Of a DNA stretch of 64,000 nt, positions 23,591-31,210 are shown in pieces. The stretch comes from Rhodococcus jostii NBRC 16295 (lineage in GTDB: Bacteria > Actinomycetota > Actinomycetes > Mycobacteriales > Mycobacteriaceae). Positions within the stretch are counted from its first letter, which is position 1; every line of letters starts with the position of its first letter. The stretch is taken from contig NZ_BCWY01000028.1 of assembly GCF_001894825.1 (NCBI RefSeq), forward strand, positions 1-64,000. Reading direction: 5' to 3'. The notes under the pieces were generated by a model. That model was not told the DNA's origin, did not search any database, and worked only from the letters and a program-made list of their open reading frames with translations. A program made the translations under genes and the position numbers.

Positions 23591-24553
23591 TCAGCTCATC
23601 AACTCGTCGATATCGACCGGGCCGGAGACGAAGGTGTACTGCTCCATCAGGCCGGTCCACAGCGTCAGTGCCGCGTGTGGGTCGGTGGCATCGAACTCCG
23701 GCAAACGCATCGCCGGAAGCAGTTCGGCCGGAATCGGACTGATCTTCGGGAGCGCCGCACGTACTTCGTCCGGGTGCGTGGCCGCGTATTCGATGCCCTT
23801 GTTCAACGCCCGGACGAAGCCCTCGACTGCCTCCGGGTGCTCCTTCTCGAACGTGGCCGATGTGGCCACCGTCAGCTGCATCCCGCCGGGCACTGCCTCG
23901 GCGCCCGGTGACATCAATCGGGTGGCGCCCTCGGCGAGGGCGGCGGTGTCGAACGGAGAGATCGTGCTGATCGCGTCCACCCGTCCCTTGGACAGTGCGT
24001 CCGTCATGTCCGAGAGCGGCATCTCGAGGAACTTCACTCCGGCGCTGTCGGCGCCGGCCTTGTCCAGGGCGGCGCGCAGGGACAATTCGCCGCTGCCCTC
24101 GAGGGCCCCGACGGCGACGGTCTTGCCGTTGAGGTCCGCGGGGGTCTTGACCGGGCTGTTCTTCGCGACGAGTACTACCCCGGTGTCCTCGGCGGGGATG
24201 TCTGTGCTCTTGGTGACTCCGCCGATGATTCGAACGGGCAGACCTTTGTCGAAGGCTTGGACGACGATTGCAGTCTCGCCGAGCGCGAACTGGTCTGAGC
24301 CGTTCACCAGATTGGTGATCATCGCGCCCGCGTTGGTGACGTCGGGTGTGGCGTTGAGTCCCTCCTCCCGGAAGAAGCCCTTGTCGACGGCAAAGGTGAA
24401 CGGAACGGAATCGACGATGGGCAGCTGGCCGACCGTGACGTCGAGCAGCCCGTCGGTCCGGGAGTCTGCGTTGGAAGAGCTGCAACTCGCGGTCGACACC
24501 AGCGTGAGTGCAATCATGCCGGCGAGGACGGCGTGTCGAGAAGGTATGAGCAT
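23591..24553 (-). CDS. ABC transporter substrate-binding lipoprotein (NMT1/SsuA-like)
   Basis: A 320-residue binding lipoprotein. The signal peptide MLIPSRHAVLAGMIALTLVS leads to a lipobox STASC with Cys24 as the lipid attachment site. The mature protein has the NMT1/TauA pattern: VGQLPIVDSVPFTFAVDKGFFREEGL, a ligand-loop AGAMITNLVNGSDQFALGETA, and PVKTPADLNGKTVAVGALEGSGELSLRAAL. Such proteins bind sulfonates, nitrate, pyrimidine precursors or aromatic acids; residues alone do not settle the ligand. It is the first gene of the four-gene importer operon. Confidence 0.88.
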   Translation of the reverse strand: MLIPSRHAVLAGMIALTLVSTASCSSSNADSRTDGLLDVTVGQLPIVDSVPFTFAVDKGFFREEGLNATPDVTNAGAMITNLVNGSDQFALGETAIVVQAFDKGLPVRIIGGVTKSTDIPAEDTGVVLVAKNSPVKTPADLNGKTVAVGALEGSGELSLRAALDKAGADSAGVKFLEMPLSDMTDALSKGRVDAISTISPFDTAALAEGATRLMSPGAEAVPGGMQLTVATSATFEKEHPEAVEGFVRALNKGIEYAATHPDEVRAALPKISPIPAELLPAMRLPEFDATDPHAALTLWTGLMEQYTFVSGPVDIDELMS

Positions 24554-24737
24554 GGGTGATTCCTTCGTGTGAGGAACGACGCCGAAGTCGGGAACTCGTT
24601 CGAGTCCGGGGATTTCGGGAGCCTGGGTGTGGCGAACATCTCGTAGTCACGAGCCTGGCGGGTTCGGGTGGCGCCCACAATGACGAGAACTCGGTATTCT
24701 CGGCCGCGGCCGCTGGGCGGAGTCGGCAGCGACTCCG

Positions 24738-25442
24738 TCAGTCGAGCCATCGTTTCAGGTGCAGAAGGGTGCGGTCGAAAGCGAGGTCGGTGGCGTCGGC
24801 GTCGAAGGTGTCCCGTCCGAATGTCGCAAATGCGTGTCCGACGCCCTGGTACCGGTAGAGCTCGACATCTTGATGCCCGGTGAACGCCTCTGCAATAGCG
24901 GCCCGCGCATCCGGGGGACAGTAGTGGTCGTGCTCGGCGAAATGGAACAACACCGGCACGTTGATTCTCTCTGCGAGGTCGAGGTGGTCCTGAACCCCCA
25001 CACCGTAGTAGCTGACTGCGGTATCGACGTCGGTGTGCGCAGCCGCCAGGATGGCCAGCCCGCCGCCGAGGCAGTACCCGAGCGTGCCGACCCGGCCGTT
25101 GCTCGTGTCGCCACCGCGGAGGAAGTCGCTCGCGACCCCGATGTCGAGAGTGACGGTCGACCTGTCGAGATTGTCCCGAAGTTCGAGCGCGTGGGTGAAA
25201 TCGTCCCCGCTGTAGCCGAGTTCGACGTCTCGCTCCTGGCGGGCGAAGAGATCGGGAACGAGGGTGTGGAAACCGTGCCCGGCAAAGATCTCGGCCATGG
25301 TGCGCATGTAGGAGTTGATGCCGAAGATCTCGTGCAGCAGCACGAGCCCGCCCACCGGTTCGGTGACTTCTGGTGATACCGAGTAGGCCCGGAAGGTGTG
25401 GCCGTCGGCGGCGGAAAGGGCGACCATGGAGCCGCTTGTCAT
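24738..25442 (-). CDS. Dienelactone hydrolase family protein
   Basis: A 234-residue alpha/beta hydrolase of the dienelactone hydrolase family. The catalytic Cys is in GYCLGGG (Cys124), with Asp172 in AEHDHYCPP and His203 in GVGHAFA. Glu38 in LLHEIFG is the residue that poises the Cys in DLHs. It opens lactones or related esters formed after ring cleavage. ATG 25442 shares a base with the stop of the deaminase gene (TGATG), placing it third in a coupled trio. Cytoplasmic. Confidence 0.87.
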   Translation of the reverse strand: MTSGSMVALSAADGHTFRAYSVSPEVTEPVGGLVLLHEIFGINSYMRTMAEIFAGHGFHTLVPDLFARQERDVELGYSGDDFTHALELRDNLDRSTVTLDIGVASDFLRGGDTSNGRVGTLGYCLGGGLAILAAAHTDVDTAVSYYGVGVQDHLDLAERINVPVLFHFAEHDHYCPPDARAAIAEAFTGHQDVELYRYQGVGHAFATFGRDTFDADATDLAFDRTLLHLKRWLD

Positions 25443-25939
25443 CACTGTGCCTTCCAGTACTCGAGGTGGGGGTCGAACGCCGCGTGGCCCATGGGGTGGT
25501 GACGGATCTGGGGGCGTCCGTCGCCGGTCGCGAGTGCCTGCGCGATCGGGACCGGAACCATCCGCACGGTGTCCGACGCTCCCGGGAGCGCGGCCAGATC
25601 GCGGGATGGCAGCGCGTAGACCACCCGCCCGATGCCGCTCAGGTAGATCGCGCCGGCGCACATCAGGCACGGCTCGGTGCTGGTATACATCGTGGTGCCC
25701 TCCAGCGTGGACGCCCACCGGGAGTCCGACGCGGCCCGTACCAGATTCGTCTCGGCGTGTGCGGTCACGTCGCGCTTGGTGATCTCGGTGTTGTTGGCGG
25801 TCAGCAGGATTGCGCCGTCGGCGTCGGCGAGAAGGGCGCCGAAGGGTCGGTCCCCCTGCGCCCGCGCCGCTCGCGCGAGATCGAAGGTGTGCAGCAGATG
25901 CGTCCGGTCCTCGGCGACCGGGTCGTCCGCGGATCTCAC
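25442..25939 (-). CDS. Nucleoside/guanine-deaminase-fold zinc hydrolase
   Basis: A 165-residue cytidine-deaminase-superfamily protein. The zinc site is complete: H61-A-E63 (ligand His plus catalytic Glu) and P90-C91-x-x-C94. The fold usually deaminates a base or nucleoside with loss of ammonia. Here it is embedded by GTGA and TGATG overlaps between a SnoaL-like protein and a dienelactone hydrolase, so it more likely acts on an amino-substituted ring or imine in a catabolic route (inference). The GTG at 25939 is chosen from the overlap; a ribosome binding site is weak. Confidence 0.82.
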   Translation of the reverse strand: MRSADDPVAEDRTHLLHTFDLARAARAQGDRPFGALLADADGAILLTANNTEITKRDVTAHAETNLVRAASDSRWASTLEGTTMYTSTEPCLMCAGAIYLSGIGRVVYALPSRDLAALPGASDTVRMVPVPIAQALATGDGRPQIRHHPMGHAAFDPHLEYWKAQ

Positions 25940-26367
25940 GCCGGCCTCGTGAAGATCAGCACCGAGCGCCGTTCCTGGAACCGCCACACCTCGTCGCCGC
26001 CGCGCACGTAGAGGTCCCGATATTCGGACACCGCGTGGGCGACGGGTTCGCCCAGGGTGGTGCCGTCGTGCATGTAGAGGGTGACCAGCACGGTGCCTTC
26101 GATCAGGGTGTCGGACAGGCGGACGAGGCGATGGTTGCTGAGCACACTGCGGGAGGTGCGGATCATCGCGGTGCGCGTGTCGGCAAATTCTTGTAACCGA
26201 GCGAGGCCGGCGATCACGCCCTGGCCGGTGATGAAACGGCCGTCGGCCTCGAACAGGTCCGCGAAGCCGGCCGGTTCGGCGTGATCGAGCTTCCACGTGA
26301 ATTCGACTATCAGGTCATGAATTTCCGAGCGAGTGGGAGTGTCGACATGGCCCAGAATCTTGTTCAT
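25936..26367 (-). CDS. SnoaL-like / NTF2-fold protein
   Basis: A 143-residue NTF2-like protein (SnoaL_4 type, related in fold to the small subunits of ring-hydroxylating dioxygenases). ATG 26367 has GGAG 6 bases upstream. Residues 9-60 (TPTRSEIHDLIVEFTWKLDHAEPAGFADLFEADGRF) and the strand EVWRFQERRSVLIF at the end are typical. Possible roles are isomerase, hydratase or cyclase on a pathway intermediate. It overlaps the deaminase gene by GTGA. Confidence 0.8.
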   Translation of the reverse strand: MNKILGHVDTPTRSEIHDLIVEFTWKLDHAEPAGFADLFEADGRFITGQGVIAGLARLQEFADTRTAMIRTSRSVLSNHRLVRLSDTLIEGTVLVTLYMHDGTTLGEPVAHAVSEYRDLYVRGGDEVWRFQERRSVLIFTRPA

Positions 26368-26495
26368 CAGCAGCTCCTGTGATGCAGTTGTCGTGTGGTA
26401 GTAGCTTCTCCCGATTCCACCGGCGCGCACATCACCAGAACTCGTCACATTTGCGGCACACACCGCCTCGGCAAAGGCAGCGAGGCGCGTCTTCC

Positions 26496-28904
26496 TCAGT
26501 CCTCCATCAATCCGGACCTTATGGCGTAGGCGGTGGCCTCGGCTCGTCCGGAGGCTCCGATCTTGCGATAGAGATTGCTGATGTGCCGTCCGACGGTTTC
26601 GATGCTGATCACGAGTTCGGTGGCGATCGCTCGACTGGTGGAACCGCCGGCGATCAACCTCAGAACCTGCACTTCGCGGACGGTCAGCCCATCCGGAAAC
26701 CGGCCTCGCCTACCCCTGCGGGCACCTGACCGAGAGTTGGCTCCCACGAATTGCGGGGCATAGGCAAGCACATCCCCGACGGTCATCCCGAAGCCCTGCG
26801 CATGCAGCACTGCAAGATTCGATGATGAGCCGGTCGGTATCGCGGTGACATCGATGGCGCGGGCCGGGAATTCGACCCAGCCGTGCAGGTTCAGGGTGGA
26901 GCGGATCGAAAGGGCGAGACCCACGAGCCGGGCGGCGTAGGAGCTTTCGCCGAGGTCGTTGAGGCTGACCGCCAACCCCTCCAGGCACCAGATGAACCGC
27001 GGCTTCGCACCGATCTCGGCGGCGAGGGCGAGACTGTCGAGATAGTTCGAGGCCGCCGCCGGAGAGTTGCCGCGCGCGAGGGCGATATCGGCCAGCAGGT
27101 TGAGGAACACCGACGTGTTCCAGGCGTCGCCTGCACCACGGGCAAGCCGTAGGCCTTCGGTCAACAGGGCGACCGCCTGGATGTCGTGGCCGTCTTCGTG
27201 GAGGAACCGGCCGAGTTGTTGCAGCGGGACGTTCGTGTAGGAGCTGTCGCCGATGTTGCGAAATCCTTCCACCGCGCGGTCGAGATTGGTTCGGGCGAGG
27301 TCGCGGTGGTTTCCGGTGGTCGCGGCGGATGCCCCGAAGAGGCTGCGGGCGTGCGCTGCCCACCAGAGATCCCGGGCGTCGTCGAGCGTGGTGATTGCCT
27401 CCTCGAACAGCGGACGAGCGAGTTCGAACCCGTTCACCTCGAACTGGGCGGCGGCGAGGTCGACCATGGTACGGGCGCGGGCCACCGGTTCGCCGAGTTC
27501 CTCCCAACGGTCGACGCATTCCGAGAGGTCCTCGAGGACACTGGCGTAGGACGATGCGGCACCGGTGAGTACCGCGCGGGCCTCGAGGGCCCTCACCATG
27601 GCCACGGTCCGGTGATCGGACGCGGTTGCGATGCTGTCGGTGAGCCACTCGACGCCCTCCTGCAGCAGGCCGCGGGCGAGCCAGTAGTTGCGCATGCCCG
27701 CCGCCACGGCGAGGGCGCGTGCGTCGCGGATGCCGAGGTAGAACCGTAGGGCGGAGCGGATGTCGGCGAAATCCCCGTCGGTGCGGGACAGCCAGGTGTC
27801 GGCGTCCGAGCCGACCAGATCGGCGCCCTCGACGACTCGCCGCCGGAAATATTCGGCGTGCGCGGCCCGAAGGCCCGACTGACGGGGATCGGCGTGCAAC
27901 AGGTGACGTCCGTAGTCGCGGACGATGTGTGTCATCGCAAAGGCGATCGAACTCCCGCTCGATCGGTCGTGAACGGGGTGCAACAGAGTGTGGTGCACCA
28001 GTTCCCCGAGGTGCTCGACGACCGTGTCGGGGGTGAATGTGTCACCGCACGCTCCCTCGATTTCCGCCGCCTCGGTGAGAACCTCGACGACCGCAGCTGG
28101 TTCGACGACGCCGTCGAAGAGCGCCAGTACCGGGATGAGCGCCGCATCGTCCGGGGCGAGGAGGGTCACGCTGTCCGCCAGGGTGCGCGCCAATGTGTGG
28201 TGCCGGTCGGGCAGATCACTCGGACCGCGCATGCTCGGCGACCCTCCGGATTCCAGCCGCCCTCGTAAACCTTCCAGCGTCACCGTGCCCAGTTGGTTCG
28301 CGGCGATCAGCAGGGCGAGCGGGCTGCCGTCGAGCCGCCGGCAGGCAGCGGCAACGGTCGGGGTATTCGATTCGAGGTCGGTCTCGAAGGCCACTCGGCG
28401 GGCATGATCGAGGAACAGTTGCAGGGCAGGGCCGCGACCGCCGTCAGCAGGCACCTGGTCCTCCAGGGGCGGGCACGGTAGCGGGTCCAGCCGGTAGCGG
28501 TACTCGCGGGAGAGGCCGGTCACTGCCCGGCTCGTCGCGAGCAGTGCGACGTCCGGGTGCGCGGCGGCGATCGCACCGAGCGCGCGAACCTCGGTCCCGA
28601 TCCTCTCCAGACTGTCGACCACGACGACACGGGCGCTCTCCGATGCGCTGGGCCGCGCACAGGCCGCCGCGATCATCGCCAGTCCGTCCCTGCCGGCGGC
28701 ACACTCGGACAGGTCGACCCGGGACACGTCGATCCCCGACACCGTCAGCCGCTCGGCGACAGCTGCAACGACTGCAGTCTTTCCTACCCCCGCTTGCCCG
28801 ACGACGGTAAGCATCCCGACAGCTGGGTCGCCGAACAGAGCACAGATTGCCGCCACGTCTTCCGTGCGGCCCACCAGAGCGGGCCGCGGGGGTGGTGCCT
28901 CCAT
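26496..28904 (-). CDS. LAL-type LuxR regulator with N-terminal ATPase
   Basis: An 802-residue regulator. The N-terminal third is a STAND/AAA-type NTPase with Walker A VGQAGVGKTAVVAAVA (GQAGVGKT at 36-43) and sensor-like LLATSRAVTG. The middle is helical and TPR-like (about 400-690). The C-terminus is a LuxR helix-turn-helix (LTVREVQVLRLIAGGSTSRAIATELVISIETVGRHISNLYRKIG). Such proteins bind ATP and an inducer and activate nearby genes. It sits inside the catabolic island between the SnoaL and Dabb genes, on the same strand, and is its likely activator. Confidence 0.88.
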   Translation of the reverse strand: MEAPPPRPALVGRTEDVAAICALFGDPAVGMLTVVGQAGVGKTAVVAAVAERLTVSGIDVSRVDLSECAAGRDGLAMIAAACARPSASESARVVVVDSLERIGTEVRALGAIAAAHPDVALLATSRAVTGLSREYRYRLDPLPCPPLEDQVPADGGRGPALQLFLDHARRVAFETDLESNTPTVAAACRRLDGSPLALLIAANQLGTVTLEGLRGRLESGGSPSMRGPSDLPDRHHTLARTLADSVTLLAPDDAALIPVLALFDGVVEPAAVVEVLTEAAEIEGACGDTFTPDTVVEHLGELVHHTLLHPVHDRSSGSSIAFAMTHIVRDYGRHLLHADPRQSGLRAAHAEYFRRRVVEGADLVGSDADTWLSRTDGDFADIRSALRFYLGIRDARALAVAAGMRNYWLARGLLQEGVEWLTDSIATASDHRTVAMVRALEARAVLTGAASSYASVLEDLSECVDRWEELGEPVARARTMVDLAAAQFEVNGFELARPLFEEAITTLDDARDLWWAAHARSLFGASAATTGNHRDLARTNLDRAVEGFRNIGDSSYTNVPLQQLGRFLHEDGHDIQAVALLTEGLRLARGAGDAWNTSVFLNLLADIALARGNSPAAASNYLDSLALAAEIGAKPRFIWCLEGLAVSLNDLGESSYAARLVGLALSIRSTLNLHGWVEFPARAIDVTAIPTGSSSNLAVLHAQGFGMTVGDVLAYAPQFVGANSRSGARRGRRGRFPDGLTVREVQVLRLIAGGSTSRAIATELVISIETVGRHISNLYRKIGASGRAEATAYAIRSGLMED

Positions 28905-28963
28905 CTGCGAATCCTGTCAGAGATCGACGGCGCGCGGTGTGCCGGCGAAGAACCGATCTCGAA

Positions 28964-29269
28964 TCATCCGAGTGGAATGGGGAATTGGACGGAGCTCTTG
29001 CCCACCAAGTGTGGTCCGATCAGTTCGGCGACGATGCGCCGGTGATCGGGAGATGTCAGGTAGGCGGTGAAAGCGTCCTCGTTCTCGAATACCGCGGTGA
29101 CCGCGTAGTCGGCGTTCCCGGGACGGTCCCCCTGGTCGGGTCCGTGCCGGTAGGAATCGATGCCGGGACAGGCCTCCGACAACTCGTCGAGCCTGTCGGC
29201 GAGGGTGCTGAGGGTGCCGGCAGGAAGGTCGGGGGAGAAGGTGAAAGTGACGACGTGAGCGAGTGGCAT
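28964..29269 (-). CDS. Dabb (stress-responsive A/B barrel) family protein
   Basis: A 101-residue ferredoxin-like dimeric alpha-beta barrel protein. The pattern is MPLAHVVTFTFSPDLPAG at the start and YAVTAVFENEDAFTAYLTSPDHRRIV in the second half. Dabb proteins include olivetolic-acid cyclase and several uncharacterised catabolic accessory proteins. The chosen ATG at 29269 leaves the family-typical length. It lies 93 bases downstream of the extradiol dioxygenase gene, with a hairpin in between. Confidence 0.8.
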   Translation of the reverse strand: MPLAHVVTFTFSPDLPAGTLSTLADRLDELSEACPGIDSYRHGPDQGDRPGNADYAVTAVFENEDAFTAYLTSPDHRRIVAELIGPHLVGKSSVQFPIPLG

Positions 29270-29312
29270 GCGGCGTTCCTTATCCGGTGCGCAGGGCGGT
29301 GGTGTGCCGGGG

Positions 29313-29355
29313 CCGTGCCGGGGGAATGCGCTTGTGGGTGCAACCCCCGGCACGG
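29313..29355. terminator. Hairpin between dioxygenase and Dabb genes
   Basis: A perfect 12-bp stem CCGTGCCGGGGG / CCCCCGGCACGG with a 19-base loop lies just after the dioxygenase stop. It may end the hydroxylase-FAH-dioxygenase transcript or reduce expression of the Dabb gene. Confidence 0.65.
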
Positions 29356-29362
29356 GCGGGAG

Positions 29363-30289
29363 TCACCCTTGGGTGGAGTGTGCTCCGGTCATGAGGGCGG
29401 CGAGGTCGTCGGGTTCGAGGAAGGACGGGGGCGGCGGTGGTCCCCAGGCGTAGAGGCCTTGGAGTCCGTGGAGAACTTTCGGGCTCCAGAGTTCGTCTTC
29501 GGGGACGGTGTCCATGTCGGAGTAGTACTCGGAGAAGTTCCCGGCCGGGTCCTTGAGGTACCAGAAGAAGTTCGCCCCGGCGTAGTGCCGGCCGAGGCCC
29601 CAGATGTGCCGTTCCGGGTTGCCGTCGAGCATCGCGTGCGCGCCGCGGCCGACCTCGTCGATGTCGTCGACCTGCCAGCTGGTGTGGTGCATGAAGTTCA
29701 CCGGTGCGGCCATGACGAGCACGTTGTGGTGCTCGACGGAGCAGCGCAGGAACGCGGCCTTGTCGCCCATGTAGTCGCTGACCTTGAATCCGAGTCCGTC
29801 GGTGAAGAACTTCATCGTGGTCTCGAGGTCGGTGGACCCGATCACCGCGTGTCCGAGTTTGCGGGGGCGGACCGGCTCGGTGCGGGTGAGGAACGGGGCC
29901 CGCCCCCAGCGGTCGATGCGGCCCGGCCCGTTGTAGACGGTGGCGGGGACCGCGGGGTCGATGACGATCCGAGGCCGGACCTGCACACGCACGACCGTGC
30001 CGGTGACCGGTTCGACGGCGCGGACGGAGGTGCCATCGTGCTCGGGTGCCAGACCGAGTCGGTGCAGGCGGGCGGTGGTGGCGGCGATGTCGTCGGCGTC
30101 GTCGGCGGCGACGGTCAACTCGACCAGCCGCCGGGCCGGCGCGTGGACGATCTCGAGTTGTTCGCCGCCGTTGACGGTGGCGAACACCCCGCCCCCTCGG
30201 TGGTCGAGTCCGAAATCGGTGTAGTAGGCGATGGTGTCGTCGACGTTGGGTACGCCGACGGTGACCTTGCCCAGTCCGTGCAATGCCAT
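29363..30289 (-). CDS. Extradiol ring-cleavage dioxygenase (VOC, type I)
   Basis: A 308-residue two-domain vicinal-oxygen-chelate protein of the 2,3-dihydroxybiphenyl/catechol 2,3-dioxygenase type. The active domain keeps the iron ligands: His147 (KLGHAVIG), His201 or His202 (MHHTSWQVDD) and Glu254 (FSEYYSDM). His187 and the HIWGLGRH stretch match the second-sphere region. It would cleave a catechol-type ring next to its hydroxyls using Fe(II) and O2. AGGAG precedes the ATG. It is 11 bases behind the FAH-family gene, so the two are cotranscribed. Confidence 0.87.
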   Translation of the reverse strand: MALHGLGKVTVGVPNVDDTIAYYTDFGLDHRGGGVFATVNGGEQLEIVHAPARRLVELTVAADDADDIAATTARLHRLGLAPEHDGTSVRAVEPVTGTVVRVQVRPRIVIDPAVPATVYNGPGRIDRWGRAPFLTRTEPVRPRKLGHAVIGSTDLETTMKFFTDGLGFKVSDYMGDKAAFLRCSVEHHNVLVMAAPVNFMHHTSWQVDDIDEVGRGAHAMLDGNPERHIWGLGRHYAGANFFWYLKDPAGNFSEYYSDMDTVPEDELWSPKVLHGLQGLYAWGPPPPPSFLEPDDLAALMTGAHSTQG

Positions 30290-30300
30290 GGCGTGCTCCT

Positions 30301-31182
30301 CTACTTCGTGCCAGGGTCGGCGACGAAACTCTGGTGCAGTTGTCCGATACCCTCGATCCAGCTGTCGAGTTTCTCGCCGGGCTGCAGGAATCGTTGCGGG
30401 TCGCGGCCGACGCCGACCCCGGAGGGGGTGCCGGTGAAGATGACGTCGCCGGGGTAGAGGGTGACGGTGTGGGAGAGGGCGGCGATCAGCGCGGCGACGG
30501 GGAAGATCAAATCCTTGGTGCGGCCCTTCTGCACTTCTTCGCCGTCGACGGTGCAGCCGAGTTCGAGGTCATCCGGGTTGGCGAATTCGTCCGGGGTGAC
30601 CAGCCAGGGGCCTTGCGGGGAGAAGCCGGGGAAGGACTTGCCGAGTCCGAATTGCGGTGCGGGGCCGCGGAGCTGGGACACCCGCTCGGAGATGTCCTGG
30701 CCCGCGGTGAGTCCGGCGACGTGCGACCAGGCGCCGGCGTCGTCGATGTTGCTGGTTTCGCGGCCGATGACGGCGACGAGTTCGATCTCCCAGTCGACGT
30801 TGCCGCCGGCCGGGATGGTCACGTCGGTGTCGGGGCCGGTGAAACTGGAGACGTATTTGGTGAATACCGGCGGCAGGTGGGTGGGTGATTCGAAGCCGGA
30901 TTCGGCGGCGTGGGCGTGGTAGTTCAGGCCGACGGCGAACACCTGTCGTGGGGTGGGTGACGGCGCTCCGAGGAGGGCCCGGTCGATCGGGAAGCTGTCG
31001 TCGGCGAGGGTCGAGAAGTCCTGTTCGGCCGCCCATGCCGTGACGTCGTTCCAGGCGTCGTACACGGCGGGCAGTTCGGGGCCGAACCGGCCATGGGAGG
31101 CGGTGGCCAGATCCAGCGCTCTTTCTGCACCCTCCTCCCCGACGACGAGGGCGGCACGGTTGTCGATATTGGCGATACGCAT
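30301..31182 (-). CDS. Fumarylacetoacetate hydrolase family protein
   Basis: A 293-residue FAH-family enzyme. The metal site motif VDWEIELVAVIGR, the loop SERVSQLRGPAPQFGLGKSFPGFSPQGPW and FTGTPSGVGVGR at the C-terminus are all present. Relatives hydrolyse acylpyruvates or hydrate and decarboxylate 2-hydroxydienoates after meta cleavage. Lying between a hydroxylase and an extradiol dioxygenase, it most likely processes the ring-cleavage product. GGAG sits 10 bases from the ATG. Confidence 0.87.
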   Translation of the reverse strand: MRIANIDNRAALVVGEEGAERALDLATASHGRFGPELPAVYDAWNDVTAWAAEQDFSTLADDSFPIDRALLGAPSPTPRQVFAVGLNYHAHAAESGFESPTHLPPVFTKYVSSFTGPDTDVTIPAGGNVDWEIELVAVIGRETSNIDDAGAWSHVAGLTAGQDISERVSQLRGPAPQFGLGKSFPGFSPQGPWLVTPDEFANPDDLELGCTVDGEEVQKGRTKDLIFPVAALIAALSHTVTLYPGDVIFTGTPSGVGVGRDPQRFLQPGEKLDSWIEGIGQLHQSFVADPGTK

Positions 31183-31210
31183 GAAAACGGTTCTCCTAGT
31201 GTGTTATTGG

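Noticed and set aside
21960-24680. A 906-codon open frame across the ABC transporter region
   Set aside because: Most of it is the wrong frame of the binding protein and first permease. Only its last 264 codons are a real gene, starting at 22754.
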